A model generated the notes under the pieces. That model was not told where the DNA came from, made no database searches, and saw only the letters and a list, made by a program, of their open reading frames with translations. Positions 8,410-16,036 of a stretch of 64,000 bases of DNA are shown one piece after another. The position numbers and the translations under genes are program-made. Location of the stretch: positions 152,433 to 216,432 of the forward strand of contig NZ_JAGGKP010000005.1 in NCBI RefSeq assembly GCF_017873765.1, read 5' to 3'. This DNA is from Paenibacillus sediminis (GTDB lineage: Bacteria > Bacillota > Bacilli > Paenibacillales > Paenibacillaceae). Each line of letters starts with the position of its first letter. Positions within the stretch are counted from its first letter, which is position 1.

Positions 8410-8919
8410 ATCAGTAAGGAACATTTGATCAATGAGGAAATACGAGCTAAGGAAGTTCGTTTAGTCGGGCCGGAAGGTGAACAAATCGGCATTAAACCGA
8501 TTCGTGAAGCGCTGCAAATGGCTGCTGATTTGAATTTGGATCTAGTGAATGTGGCTCCAACCGCTAAACCGCCCGTGTGCCGGATTATGGATTACGGCAA
8601 GTTCCGCTATGAACAACAGAAGAAAGAAAAAGAAGCTCGTAAAAATCAAAAAATCGTTGATATCAAAGAAGTATGGTTCCGCGCTAACATCGAAGAGCAC
8701 GATTTCCAAACGAAGCTTCGCAATGTAATCAAATTTCTAAAAGACGGTGACAAAGTGAAATGCTCCGTGCGTTTCCGTGGTCGTGAGATCACTCATGCGA
8801 ATATCGGCCAGAAAATTTTGGAACGCGTCAAAGATGAAGTTGCTGAGATTTCAACGGTTGAACGTGTACCTAAACTGGAAGGTCGCAGCATGATCATGAT
8901 TTTGGCACCTAAAAATTAA
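8410..8919 (+). CDS. infC: Translation initiation factor IF-3, AUC start codon
   Basis: 169 aa from an AUC start at 8410. The frame stays open upstream, but homology (SKEHLINEEIRAKEVRLVGPEGEQIGI) and the strong GGAGGTGG site 6 nt before position 8410 fix the start at a rare codon. IF3 binds the 30S subunit, checks start codons and fMet-tRNA and blocks subunit joining. N-domain covers residues 1-75, the linker about 76-90 (QQKKEKEARKNQK), and the C-domain ends SMIMILAPKN. Non-AUG starts are a known device by which IF3 limits its own synthesis. First gene of the rpmI-rplT operon. Confidence 0.95.
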   Translation: MSKEHLINEEIRAKEVRLVGPEGEQIGIKPIREALQMAADLNLDLVNVAPTAKPPVCRIMDYGKFRYEQQKKEKEARKNQKIVDIKEVWFRANIEEHDFQTKLRNVIKFLKDGDKVKCSVRFRGREITHANIGQKILERVKDEVAEISTVERVPKLEGRSMIMILAPKN

Positions 8920-8933
8920 GAGGAGGAAATACA

Positions 8934-9134
8934 ATGCCTAAAATGAAAACACACAGCAGCCTGAAAGGCCGCTTTAAAATTACCGGAACTGGTAAGGTGA
9001 CTCGCTTCAAAGCTTACAAAAACCATTTGTTGTCCCACAAATCCAAACGTGCAAAACGTGTCCTTGGATCTAACCCTGTTATGGCTCCTGGAGATGTAAG
9101 ACGTTTGAAACAAGGTCTAGCTAATATCAAATAA
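8934..9134 (+). CDS. rpmI: 50S ribosomal protein L35
   Basis: 66 aa, highly basic. MPKMKTHSSLKGRFKITGTGK is the conserved L35 start, with the Lys/Arg-rich HLLSHKSKRAKRVLG stretch in the middle. ATG at 8934 follows AGGAGGAAATACA, 14 nt after infC ends, so it is in the same operon and under the L20 leader. Confidence 0.97.
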   Translation: MPKMKTHSSLKGRFKITGTGKVTRFKAYKNHLLSHKSKRAKRVLGSNPVMAPGDVRRLKQGLANIK

Positions 9135-9167
9135 TTGAACAACTAACATACTAGGAGGTATTTTATA

Positions 9168-9527
9168 ATGGCAAGAGTTAAAGGCGGATTCGTTGTTCGT
9201 CGTCGTCATAAAAAAGTATTGAAACTTGCTAAAGGTTACTTTGGCTCTAAACATCGCATTTTTAAAACTGCAAAAGAACAGGTCATGAAGTCCCTTGTGT
9301 ACGCATACCGTGACCGTCGTCAAACAAAACGCAACTTCCGCAAATTGTGGATCGTTCGTATCAATGCAGCAGCTCGTATGAATGGACTTTCTTACAGCAA
9401 ATTGATGCATGGTTTGAAACTTGCAGGTATCAACATCAACCGTAAAATGCTTGCTGATCTTGCGGTAAATGATATCAATGCATTTAACTCTATCGCTAAT
9501 GCAGCGAAAGAAAAAATTAACGCTTAA
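9168..9527 (+). CDS. rplT: 50S ribosomal protein L20
   Basis: 119 aa. N-terminal basic extension [29 protein letters not shown] inserts into 23S rRNA in known structures, and the C-terminal globular domain (about 60-119) is the part that binds the operon leader in Bacillus. ATG at 9168 follows AGGAGGTATTTTATA. Last gene of the operon, followed by a terminator; probably the autoregulator through the leader at 8176-8337. Confidence 0.97.
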   Translation: MARVKGGFVVRRRHKKVLKLAKGYFGSKHRIFKTAKEQVMKSLVYAYRDRRQTKRNFRKLWIVRINAAARMNGLSYSKLMHGLKLAGININRKMLADLAVNDINAFNSIANAAKEKINA

Positions 9528-9546
9528 TAAGCTTATACTTTATACA

Positions 9547-9583
9547 AATAAGGTTGCCCAGTGATGGGCAGCCTTATTTTTTT
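9547..9583 (+). terminator. Terminator of the infC-rpmI-rplT operon
   Basis: AATAAGGTTGCCCA-GTGA-TGGGCAGCCTTATT followed by TTTTTT. Confidence 0.9.
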
Positions 9584-9820
9584 GTCTTTATAGAGTAATA
9601 GGGGATTTAGTATATGATTAATAATATTATTCGCAATTATTCGGAAAGATCATTCACAATATTACTAAAATATGTTATGAATGCGGTGGATCGAAATGGC
9701 GAATTATGGTGAATTCTAATTAATTTTTTCCATTCTGTTATTTTTGAAGGATTTTCTGCGGTAGATATTGAATGATTTAAGAGGGTTACAAGTATATTTA
9801 AACAAATAAGGGGGATTAAG

Positions 9821-10828
9821 ATGAACAAGGTATTCAAGCTTTCTTTGGTCATGGTTCTTGCTATGTCCGTAATCCTAGCAGGGTGCGGAAGCAAGAGCAG
9901 TTCTAGCAACAAATCAGGTATCAAAATTGGTATGGTAACTGACGTAGGCGGGGTAAATGACAAATCGTTTAACCAATCTGCTTGGGAAGCCTTAGAAGCA
10001 CTTAATAAAGATAAAGGTATAAACATTAAATATTTGCAAAGTAAATCAGATTCAGACTACAATCCTAATCTCAATAAATTTGTTAAAGACAACTATGACT
10101 TGACATGGGGGATCGGCTTCTCACTTGGCGATGCTGTTAAACAAGTTGCTACAGAGAATCCAAATTCGAAGCTTGCAATTATCGATAGTGTAGTTGATGC
10201 TCCAAATGTTCAGTCGGTAACATTCGCTGAGAATGAAGGTTCTTTCTTAGTTGGTGTTGTTGCAGGTATGATGACGAAGACCAACAAAGTTGGTTTTATC
10301 GGCGGAGCGGAAAGCCCAGTTATTAAACGCTTCGAAGTAGGCTTTAAAGCAGGTGTTGCAGCAGTAAACCCTAATGCCGAAGTGAAAATCACTTATGCAG
10401 GTGCATTTGACAAACCCGATATCGGTAAGTCACTGGCAGCTACTCTATATAATGATGGCGCTGACATTGTGTTCCCTGCTGCAGGTTCAACAGGTAACGG
10501 TGTGTTCAACGAAGCAACATCCCGCAACAAACAAGGCGGAAGCAAAGTATGGGTTATCGGTGTAGATAAAGACCAATCCCTTGAATTTGGTGATGATGTA
10601 ACACTGACATCTATGGTTAAACGCGTAGACGAGGCTGTTAAGAAAGTAACTCAAGAAGTGATCGACGGAACATTCCAAGGCGGTAAGACGGAAGTGCTTG
10701 GTTTGAAACAAAACGGTGTAGGACTTCCTGACACATCGAAGAAAAACGTTCCAGCAGATGTTCTTGCTAAAGTGGAAGAGTACAAACAAAAAATTATTAG
10801 TGGAGAAATCAAAGTACCTGCTGAATAA
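9821..10828 (+). CDS. nupN: BMP-family nucleoside-binding lipoprotein (NupN/PnrA-like)
   Basis: 335 aa secreted lipoprotein. The signal peptide ends in the lipobox LAGC with Cys at residue 22, followed by a Ser/Asn linker. The mature part is a BMP (PnrA-like) periplasmic-binding fold: IGMVTDVGGVNDKSFNQSAWEAL around 36-58, where Asp and Asn contact the nucleoside base in PnrA, and GVVAGMMTKTNKVGFIGG around 145. It would capture purine nucleosides for the ABC importer encoded just downstream. In Bacillus subtilis the same four-gene set (nupNOPQ, formerly yufN-Q) imports guanosine. A terminator separates it from nupO, a common way to make binding protein in excess. Confidence 0.88.
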   Translation: MNKVFKLSLVMVLAMSVILAGCGSKSSSSNKSGIKIGMVTDVGGVNDKSFNQSAWEALEALNKDKGINIKYLQSKSDSDYNPNLNKFVKDNYDLTWGIGFSLGDAVKQVATENPNSKLAIIDSVVDAPNVQSVTFAENEGSFLVGVVAGMMTKTNKVGFIGGAESPVIKRFEVGFKAGVAAVNPNAEVKITYAGAFDKPDIGKSLAATLYNDGADIVFPAAGSTGNGVFNEATSRNKQGGSKVWVIGVDKDQSLEFGDDVTLTSMVKRVDEAVKKVTQEVIDGTFQGGKTEVLGLKQNGVGLPDTSKKNVPADVLAKVEEYKQKIISGEIKVPAE

Positions 10829-10894
10829 TGCTTAAGGCAGTTTACGGTTTTTAAACACATAAATGCAGTATAGATAAGTACGAAATCAAAAACG

Positions 10895-10926
10895 ACAAGG
10901 CTAGTTAATTAACTGGCCTTGTTCTT
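10895..10926 (+). terminator. Terminator/attenuator between nupN and nupO
   Basis: ACAAGGCTAGTT-AATT-AACTGGCCTTGT, a 12-bp stem with one wobble, then a short T-rich tail. Partial read-through would lower transporter expression relative to the lipoprotein. Confidence 0.7.
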
Positions 10927-10970
10927 ACGTCTAATACTTAATTACTAATAAACTAGGTGAGGGTGATCTC

Positions 10971-12509
10971 ATGAATGCTGCGACCCCTGTCGTTGAGCTG
11001 AAGCAAATTACGAAGCGCTTTCCCGGCATCGTCGCGAACGACTCCATTAGCTTGCAATTGCACAAAGGCGAGATTCACGCTCTGCTCGGAGAAAACGGTG
11101 CAGGCAAATCGACTCTAATGAATATTGTGTTCGGACTCTATCAACCCGATGAAGGAAGCATTGAAGTGAACGGTAAACCGGTAGTCATTGATAGCCCGAA
11201 TAAAGCTATAGAGCTAGGAATTGGAATGGTTCATCAACATTTCAAACTTGTAGAGCCTTTTACCGTAACAGAAAATATTATCCTTGGTATGGAGCCGAAA
11301 AAAGGATTCAATATCGACTATAAGTCGGCAGCGGAACAAGTGACAAAACTGTCAGAGCAGTACGGTTTGCAAGTGAATCCGCATGCGAAAATTCAAGATA
11401 TATCCGTAGGTATGCAGCAGCGTGTTGAAATTATTAAAACGCTCTATCGCGGCGCCGACATTTTGATTTTTGACGAACCAACAGCTGTTCTAACACCGCA
11501 AGAGATTGCTGAGCTTATGGATATTATGAAACGGCTCGTTTCCGAAGGGAAGTCGATTATTCTAATTACTCATAAGCTTAAGGAAATTATGCAAATTTCA
11601 GATACAGTAACGATTATCCGCAGAGGTAAAGTGATCGATACGGTAAAAACAAGTGAGACAACGCCTAGTGATCTGGCTGAGAAAATGGTGGGCCGTAACG
11701 TAACCTTTAAAGTGGATAAGAAGGCTCCAACCATTGGTGAGACAGTCCTTAAAGTAAGCGATGTTGTGTCTAAGAACAAAGACGGTATTTCTGTGCTGAG
11801 CGGACTTAGTTTCGAAGTGAGAGCAGGAGAAATTCTAGGGATTGCCGGTGTTGATGGGAACGGACAAAGTGAATTAATTGAAGCCATTACAGGGCTTCGT
11901 AAGATTGATAAGGGCTCAATAATGATGTTGGGCAAAGAAATCAGCAATCTACCTCCACGTAAAATTACGGAACAAGGAGTTTCTCATATACCAGAAGACC
12001 GCCATAAACATGGTTTGATACTTGATTTTACTGTGAGCGAAAATTTAGTGCTCGAAACCTATTATAAGCCTCCTTACAACAAAGGCGGTTTCTTAAATGC
12101 GGAAGCGATTAATAATAATGCTCAAAAACTAATAGAGCAATTTGATGTTCGGACACCTAGTATTGAGACAAAAGCACGTTCGCTTTCAGGCGGTAATCAG
12201 CAAAAGGCGATTATTGCTCGTGAAATTGATAAGAACCCGGAACTCCTTATCGCGGCTCAGCCGACTCGCGGTCTAGATGTTGGGGCGATTGAGTTTGTGC
12301 AGAAGCAGCTAATTGCTCAGCGCGATCAAGGTAAAGCAGTCCTTCTCATTTCTTTTGAACTTGATGAAATTATGAATGTGTCTGATCGGATCGCCGTCAT
12401 TTACGAAGGGAAAATCGTTGGTGAGGTATTGCCTGAAGAGACTAACGATCAAGAGCTCGGTCTAATGATGGCAGGCAGCAAGAAACGGGTAGGTGATGAT
12501 CGTGGATAA
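10971..12509 (+). CDS. nupO: Nucleoside ABC importer, duplicated ATP-binding subunit
   Basis: 512 aa, two fused ABC domains as in RbsA and YufO. Domain 1: Walker A GENGAGKST (residues 40-48), signature ISVGMQQRVEI near 143, Walker B ILIFDEPTAVL near 164. Domain 2: degenerate Walker A GVDGNGQSE near 290, signature LSGGNQQKAII near 405, and LLIAAQPTRGLDVGA in place of a canonical Walker B Asp-Glu, as usual for the second domain in this family. It drives uptake together with NupP and NupQ. ATG at 10971 follows GGTGAGGGTGATCTC. Confidence 0.9.
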   Translation: MNAATPVVELKQITKRFPGIVANDSISLQLHKGEIHALLGENGAGKSTLMNIVFGLYQPDEGSIEVNGKPVVIDSPNKAIELGIGMVHQHFKLVEPFTVTENIILGMEPKKGFNIDYKSAAEQVTKLSEQYGLQVNPHAKIQDISVGMQQRVEIIKTLYRGADILIFDEPTAVLTPQEIAELMDIMKRLVSEGKSIILITHKLKEIMQISDTVTIIRRGKVIDTVKTSETTPSDLAEKMVGRNVTFKVDKKAPTIGETVLKVSDVVSKNKDGISVLSGLSFEVRAGEILGIAGVDGNGQSELIEAITGLRKIDKGSIMMLGKEISNLPPRKITEQGVSHIPEDRHKHGLILDFTVSENLVLETYYKPPYNKGGFLNAEAINNNAQKLIEQFDVRTPSIETKARSLSGGNQQKAIIAREIDKNPELLIAAQPTRGLDVGAIEFVQKQLIAQRDQGKAVLLISFELDEIMNVSDRIAVIYEGKIVGEVLPEETNDQELGLMMAGSKKRVGDDRG

Positions 12510-13581
12510 ATTTCGGAAAATATTTACGCTAGATAATTATATCGTTCCTGTGGCTGCGGTCATTATGGGGCTTTTCGTTGGTGCGATCGTTATGCTTGTC
12601 GGAGGTTATGACCCGATTCTTGCATATTCCTCGCTATTTACTCAAGTATTTGGGGACATGTATGACTTTGGTGAAGCAATCCGTGAAATGACGCCGTTTA
12701 TTCTGACTGGTCTTGCTGTCGCTTTTGCATTCCGTGCAGGCCTATTTAATATCGGTGCTGATGGGCAGCTCCTTATTGGGATGACTGCGGCTACATTTGT
12801 AGGCATTAAGTTTACAGGGTTGCCATTTTATATTCATGCACCGCTTGCTGTGATTGCAGGTGGATTATTTGGCGGATTATGGGCTGCGATCGTCGGTTTT
12901 CTAAAAGCGAAGCGCGGCATCAACGAAGTTATTACGTCGATCATGATGAACTGGGTCGGTTTCTATGGGGCGAACTACGTCGTGAATCATTTTCTGCTAG
13001 TACCAGGAACGCAGCAGTCTGAGAATATAGCGCCTACTGCTTCGATCTCTATTCATTTCTTAACAGGAATATTCGGAAATGCTAGACTCCACTGGGGTAC
13101 ATTAATCGCTTTAGTAGCGGTAGTGTTCTTCTATGTTTATCTTTGGAAAACGAAGCAAGGTTATGAAGTGCGTGCAGTAGGACTCAATCCGAATGCGGCG
13201 GGGTATGCCGGTATTAATGTAGGCCGCAACATTATTAAAACGATGTTTATAAGCGGTGTTTTTGCTGGTTTAGCTGGGGCGTTTCAAGTGCTTGGCGTAT
13301 TCCAATATCAAAGTGTGTTTGCATCTTCCCCAGGATACGGGTTCGACGGAATCGCTGTTGCTTTGCTTGGTATGAACAATCCGTTTGGTGTTTTATTAGC
13401 CGCTATACTGTATGGAACATTAACCTATGGTTCTGCTGGAATGAGTTTTGGTGCCGACGTTCCGCCTGAACTGGTTAAAATCGTTATTGGCGCAATCATA
13501 TTCTTCATTGCAGCTCAGGGAATCGTGCGCTGGGTGCTGGGACCTTTTTATGGCAAGCGCAAGAAAGAGAAGGTGTTGTAA
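12502..13581 (+). CDS. nupP: Nucleoside ABC importer, permease subunit 1
   Basis: 359 aa, BPD_transp_2 family, about nine to ten membrane segments. GTG at 12502 is 5 nt after AGGTGA and overlaps the last 8 nt of nupO; an earlier in-frame GTG/ATG at 12493-12496 has no ribosome site of its own. The conserved EVRAVGLNPNAAGYAGINVGR loop near 225 is the coupling helix region that contacts NupO. The overlap implies translational coupling. Confidence 0.88.
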   Translation: MDKFRKIFTLDNYIVPVAAVIMGLFVGAIVMLVGGYDPILAYSSLFTQVFGDMYDFGEAIREMTPFILTGLAVAFAFRAGLFNIGADGQLLIGMTAATFVGIKFTGLPFYIHAPLAVIAGGLFGGLWAAIVGFLKAKRGINEVITSIMMNWVGFYGANYVVNHFLLVPGTQQSENIAPTASISIHFLTGIFGNARLHWGTLIALVAVVFFYVYLWKTKQGYEVRAVGLNPNAAGYAGINVGRNIIKTMFISGVFAGLAGAFQVLGVFQYQSVFASSPGYGFDGIAVALLGMNNPFGVLLAAILYGTLTYGSAGMSFGADVPPELVKIVIGAIIFFIAAQGIVRWVLGPFYGKRKKEKVL

Positions 13582-14541
13582 ATGGATCTGATCACACTCG
13601 GGCAATTGCTCAATACGACGCTTGTATTTTCAACTGCGCTTATCTTTACCGCGCTGGGCGGTATTTTCTCAGAACGTTCAGGGGTTATTAATATCGGGCT
13701 TGAAGGACTGATGGTTTTCGGAGCTTTCGGTTCTGCAGTCGCAACCTATTTCGCTCAAGAGGCTGGGCTAGGCGGATTATCACCTTGGATTGGGGTCATC
13801 GCCGCAATTATTATTGGCGTATTGGGTTCGCTCATTCATGCCGTCGCTTCGATCACATTTAAAGCGGATCAGACGATCAGCGGTACCGTTATTAACTTTT
13901 TAGCAACTGGCAGTACACTCTATTTAGTTAAATTGATTTTTGACGGTTCAGGGGAGAGCCCGCTTATTACAGAAGGTTTCAATAAGTTTGCCATTCCGTT
14001 CTTGTCTAAAATTCCAGTGATCGGGGAAGGAATATTCAATTCCTATCCGACAACGTATTTAGCTTTTGTACTGGTGGCAGTTACGTATTATGTATTATAC
14101 AAAACTCCGTTTGGACTTCGTCTTCGAGCAGTAGGTGAACATCCGAGTGCCGCAGATACTTTAGGCGTTAAAGTGCTGCGTATGCGTTATATCGGGGTTA
14201 TGCTGAGCGGCGCGCTTGCAGGTATTGGCGGGGCGACGATTACGCTTACGACAACAAGCACATTTGCTCACAATACAATTTCCGGACAAGGCTATATTGC
14301 GATTGCTGCTATGATTTTTGGTAAATGGAATCCGCTTGGTGCGTTTGGAGCTGCTGTGTTCTTTGGATTCTCGCAGGCAATCCGGAACTATGTTCAATTG
14401 TTTGACTGGTCCCAGAATATACCGCAAGAATTTATTTTCATGATTCCTTACGTGCTTACGATCATCGTGTTGGCAGGAGCTGTTGGACGTTCTAAGGCTC
14501 CATCTTCACTCGGTGAACCATACGATCCTAGTAAACGCTAG
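13582..14541 (+). CDS. nupQ: Nucleoside ABC importer, permease subunit 2
   Basis: 319 aa, second BPD_transp_2 permease, eight or nine membrane segments. INIGLEGLMVFGAFGSA near 40 and the coupling loop LRLRAVGEHPSAADTLGVKV near 192 are typical. The ATG directly follows the nupP stop (GTGTTGTAAATGG), with AAAGAGAAGG as ribosome site, so the three transporter genes are tightly coupled. Confidence 0.9.
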   Translation: MDLITLGQLLNTTLVFSTALIFTALGGIFSERSGVINIGLEGLMVFGAFGSAVATYFAQEAGLGGLSPWIGVIAAIIIGVLGSLIHAVASITFKADQTISGTVINFLATGSTLYLVKLIFDGSGESPLITEGFNKFAIPFLSKIPVIGEGIFNSYPTTYLAFVLVAVTYYVLYKTPFGLRLRAVGEHPSAADTLGVKVLRMRYIGVMLSGALAGIGGATITLTTTSTFAHNTISGQGYIAIAAMIFGKWNPLGAFGAAVFFGFSQAIRNYVQLFDWSQNIPQEFIFMIPYVLTIIVLAGAVGRSKAPSSLGEPYDPSKR

Positions 14542-14569
14542 CAAATATGATATAGAAGAACGCAAAATG

Positions 14570-14617
14570 CTGCAGTGTTGGTTGAATGATTTTTCGACCC
14601 ATACTGCAGTTTTTTTA
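14570..14617 (+). terminator. Terminator of the nucleoside transporter operon
   Basis: CTGCAGT (14570-14576) pairs with ACTGCAG (14603-14609), with a further inner GGT/ACC pairing, then a run of seven T. Confidence 0.85.
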
Positions 14618-14632
14618 TTGAAATCCCACATA

Positions 14633-14674
14633 TGTGCCTTAACTTCCTTGAGTTGTGCCTTAACTTCCTTGAGT
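14633..14674. repeat. Two perfect tandem copies of a 21-nt unit
   Basis: The unit beginning TGTGCCTTAACTTCC occurs at 14633-14653 and again at 14654-14674, just after the nupQ terminator. No coding role is apparent. Confidence 0.85.
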
Positions 14675-14745
14675 AGGACTAATATACAGACCTCCTGTTA
14701 GACTTTTGAATAGTATGAAATGAACAATTTTGGAGGAGGGATTAT

Positions 14746-15054
14746 ATGAAGAGGTTAGTTGACAAGAAACAAGCCGAAAAGCTTGTGGGCAAAACAATTT
14801 ATGCGTTGAAAAAAGACGGAAGCGTTGTGACTGGCAAGCTGCTTCGCATCTCTGGTAATCGTCTTATTTTGAAAAAGAATAGTAAAAAGGCCCATACGAA
14901 AGCGATAGTACCTCTTGTTTTGTTTGATTTGCTCGCCATCGGCACTTCACCTTTTGCATACGGTTATCCAGGCTATGGCTATGGCGGTTATGGTTATGGC
15001 GGCTACGGTTATGGTTATCCAGGCTATGGTTACGGTTACGGTGGATTCTATTAA
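14746..15054 (+). CDS. LSm-like small protein with Gly/Tyr-rich tail
   Basis: 102 aa. Residues about 10-48 (KLVGKTIYALKKDGSVVTGKLL-ISGNRLIL) have the pattern of an LSm/Hfq-like beta-barrel strand set. A hydrophobic stretch at 56-68 (IVPLVLFDLLAIG) leads into a tail of about 30 residues of repeated GYGYGG and GYPGYG. Similar Gly/Tyr-rich proteins occur in Paenibacillus and are usually unnamed; some are spore or surface associated. ATG at 14746 follows GGAGGAGGGATTAT. The LSm comparison is from pattern only, and the function is unknown. Confidence 0.72.
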   Translation: MKRLVDKKQAEKLVGKTIYALKKDGSVVTGKLLRISGNRLILKKNSKKAHTKAIVPLVLFDLLAIGTSPFAYGYPGYGYGGYGYGGYGYGYPGYGYGYGGFY

Positions 15055-15515
15055 TAAACAGCCTTGCGATGGAAAAGCATTTTTTCAAGCTCAAAGCATT
15101 GGGTTTGAGGGATGAAACGCACGGTGTAATATCCCATTTTTTTATAAAATGAGTGGCCCTGCTCATTACCTGCATCGACCATTACTTTGGCACGTATACA
15201 CCCGCGGGAACAAGCAAAATTTTCTGCATGTGCCATCAGCATTTTGCCATGTCGCTTACCTTGTTCGGCGGGTGTGACAGCCATCAAATCAATGTATAAA
15301 AGATCACCATGCAGCATAAAATGCACAAAACCGATGGCGCCCGACTCATATTGTTTCGATGCAACGAGTGTTACACCGCCGCTTAGACGTTTAGGTAAAT
15401 CTTTCTTAATCTTCATAAGCTCATCTTTCGGCAAATGAGATAACGGGACAAGTTCGGTTTCGATCAACCGAATAATAACAGGATCGTCTTGTTTCGGTCT
15501 TCGATAACGGATCAT
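15051..15515 (-). CDS. GNAT-family N-acetyltransferase
   Basis: 154 aa from ATG 15515, which has GGAAGGGAGG 10 nt upstream; an ATG 14 codons earlier lacks a site. The acetyl-CoA loop is VTPAEQGKRHGKMLM near 93-107 (Q/R-x-x-G-x-G/A type), followed by ARAKVMVDAGNEQGHSFYKKMGYY, the usual GNAT motif B. Substrate cannot be told. The last 4 nt overlap the end of the convergent LSm-like gene. Confidence 0.85.
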   Translation of the reverse strand: MIRYRRPKQDDPVIIRLIETELVPLSHLPKDELMKIKKDLPKRLSGGVTLVASKQYESGAIGFVHFMLHGDLLYIDLMAVTPAEQGKRHGKMLMAHAENFACSRGCIRAKVMVDAGNEQGHSFYKKMGYYTVRFIPQTQCFELEKMLFHRKAVY

Positions 15516-15621
15516 ATCGCAAATTCCTCCCTTCCTGCAGGGCGTATCGACCCGCATTAATTCATCATATGAAGGAAACGGAAGAATGCTCTTATGAAGT
15601 AAAAAATTATGAAAAAAGTAA

Positions 15622-15651
15622 TTGACTTATGATTTGGATGAGTCATATAAT
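15622..15651 (+). promoter_or_regulatory. SigA promoter of the ilv-leu operon
   Basis: TTGACT (15622-15627), 18-nt spacer, TATAAT (15646-15651). It is placed about 35 nt before the T-box Stem I. Confidence 0.75.
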
Positions 15652-15683
15652 GTTCATAACATTTTAACGAAATATTCATCGGC

Positions 15684-15987
15684 AATGATGAGGACGAAGT
15701 TTTAAGGGCTCTTTTGTTCAGAGAGTGGAAGGAACTGCTGCGACTTCCATCAAAATCCCTTATATACGAGCTCACCTCGGAGCTGTTTTCCTGAAAAGAC
15801 CATTTGTCCTATTAGGGAAAATCGTACGGTCTACGTTACAGACTTTGAGTAGAAGGTACATTTCTTTTACTCGCTAAGGCTTGTCACTGCAAAGTGTCTG
15901 AGCAAAATTGGGTGGTACCACGGAAGATCAAACCTTTCGTCCCTCGAAATAGGATAATCCTGTTTCTTGGGATGAAAGGTTTTTTTG
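15684..15987 (+). ncRNA. T-box leader, leucine-type specifier, upstream of ilvB
   Basis: Classic T-box riboswitch. Stem I base GAGG (15690-15693) pairs with CCTC (15775-15778). Immediately before the closing strand is CTC at 15771-15773 followed by A, the specifier position, reading leucine. AGAGAGTGG in the distal arm and the antiterminator sequence GGGTGGTACCACGG (15910-15922) are present. The terminator AACCTTTCGTCCC / GGGATGAAAGGTT plus T-run is at 15931-15987. Uncharged tRNA-Leu would base-pair with the specifier and the GGTACC bulge and allow read-through into ilvB. Confidence 0.93.
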
Positions 15988-16036
15988 TTACTTCCAGGTG
16001 TAAGCAAAATGTAATTTTTGGGAGGAGGATGAACTT

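Noticed and set aside
9584..9820. Possible purine riboswitch before nupN
   Set aside because: The conserved three-way-junction loops could not be found; only AT-rich sequence and a plain ribosome site.
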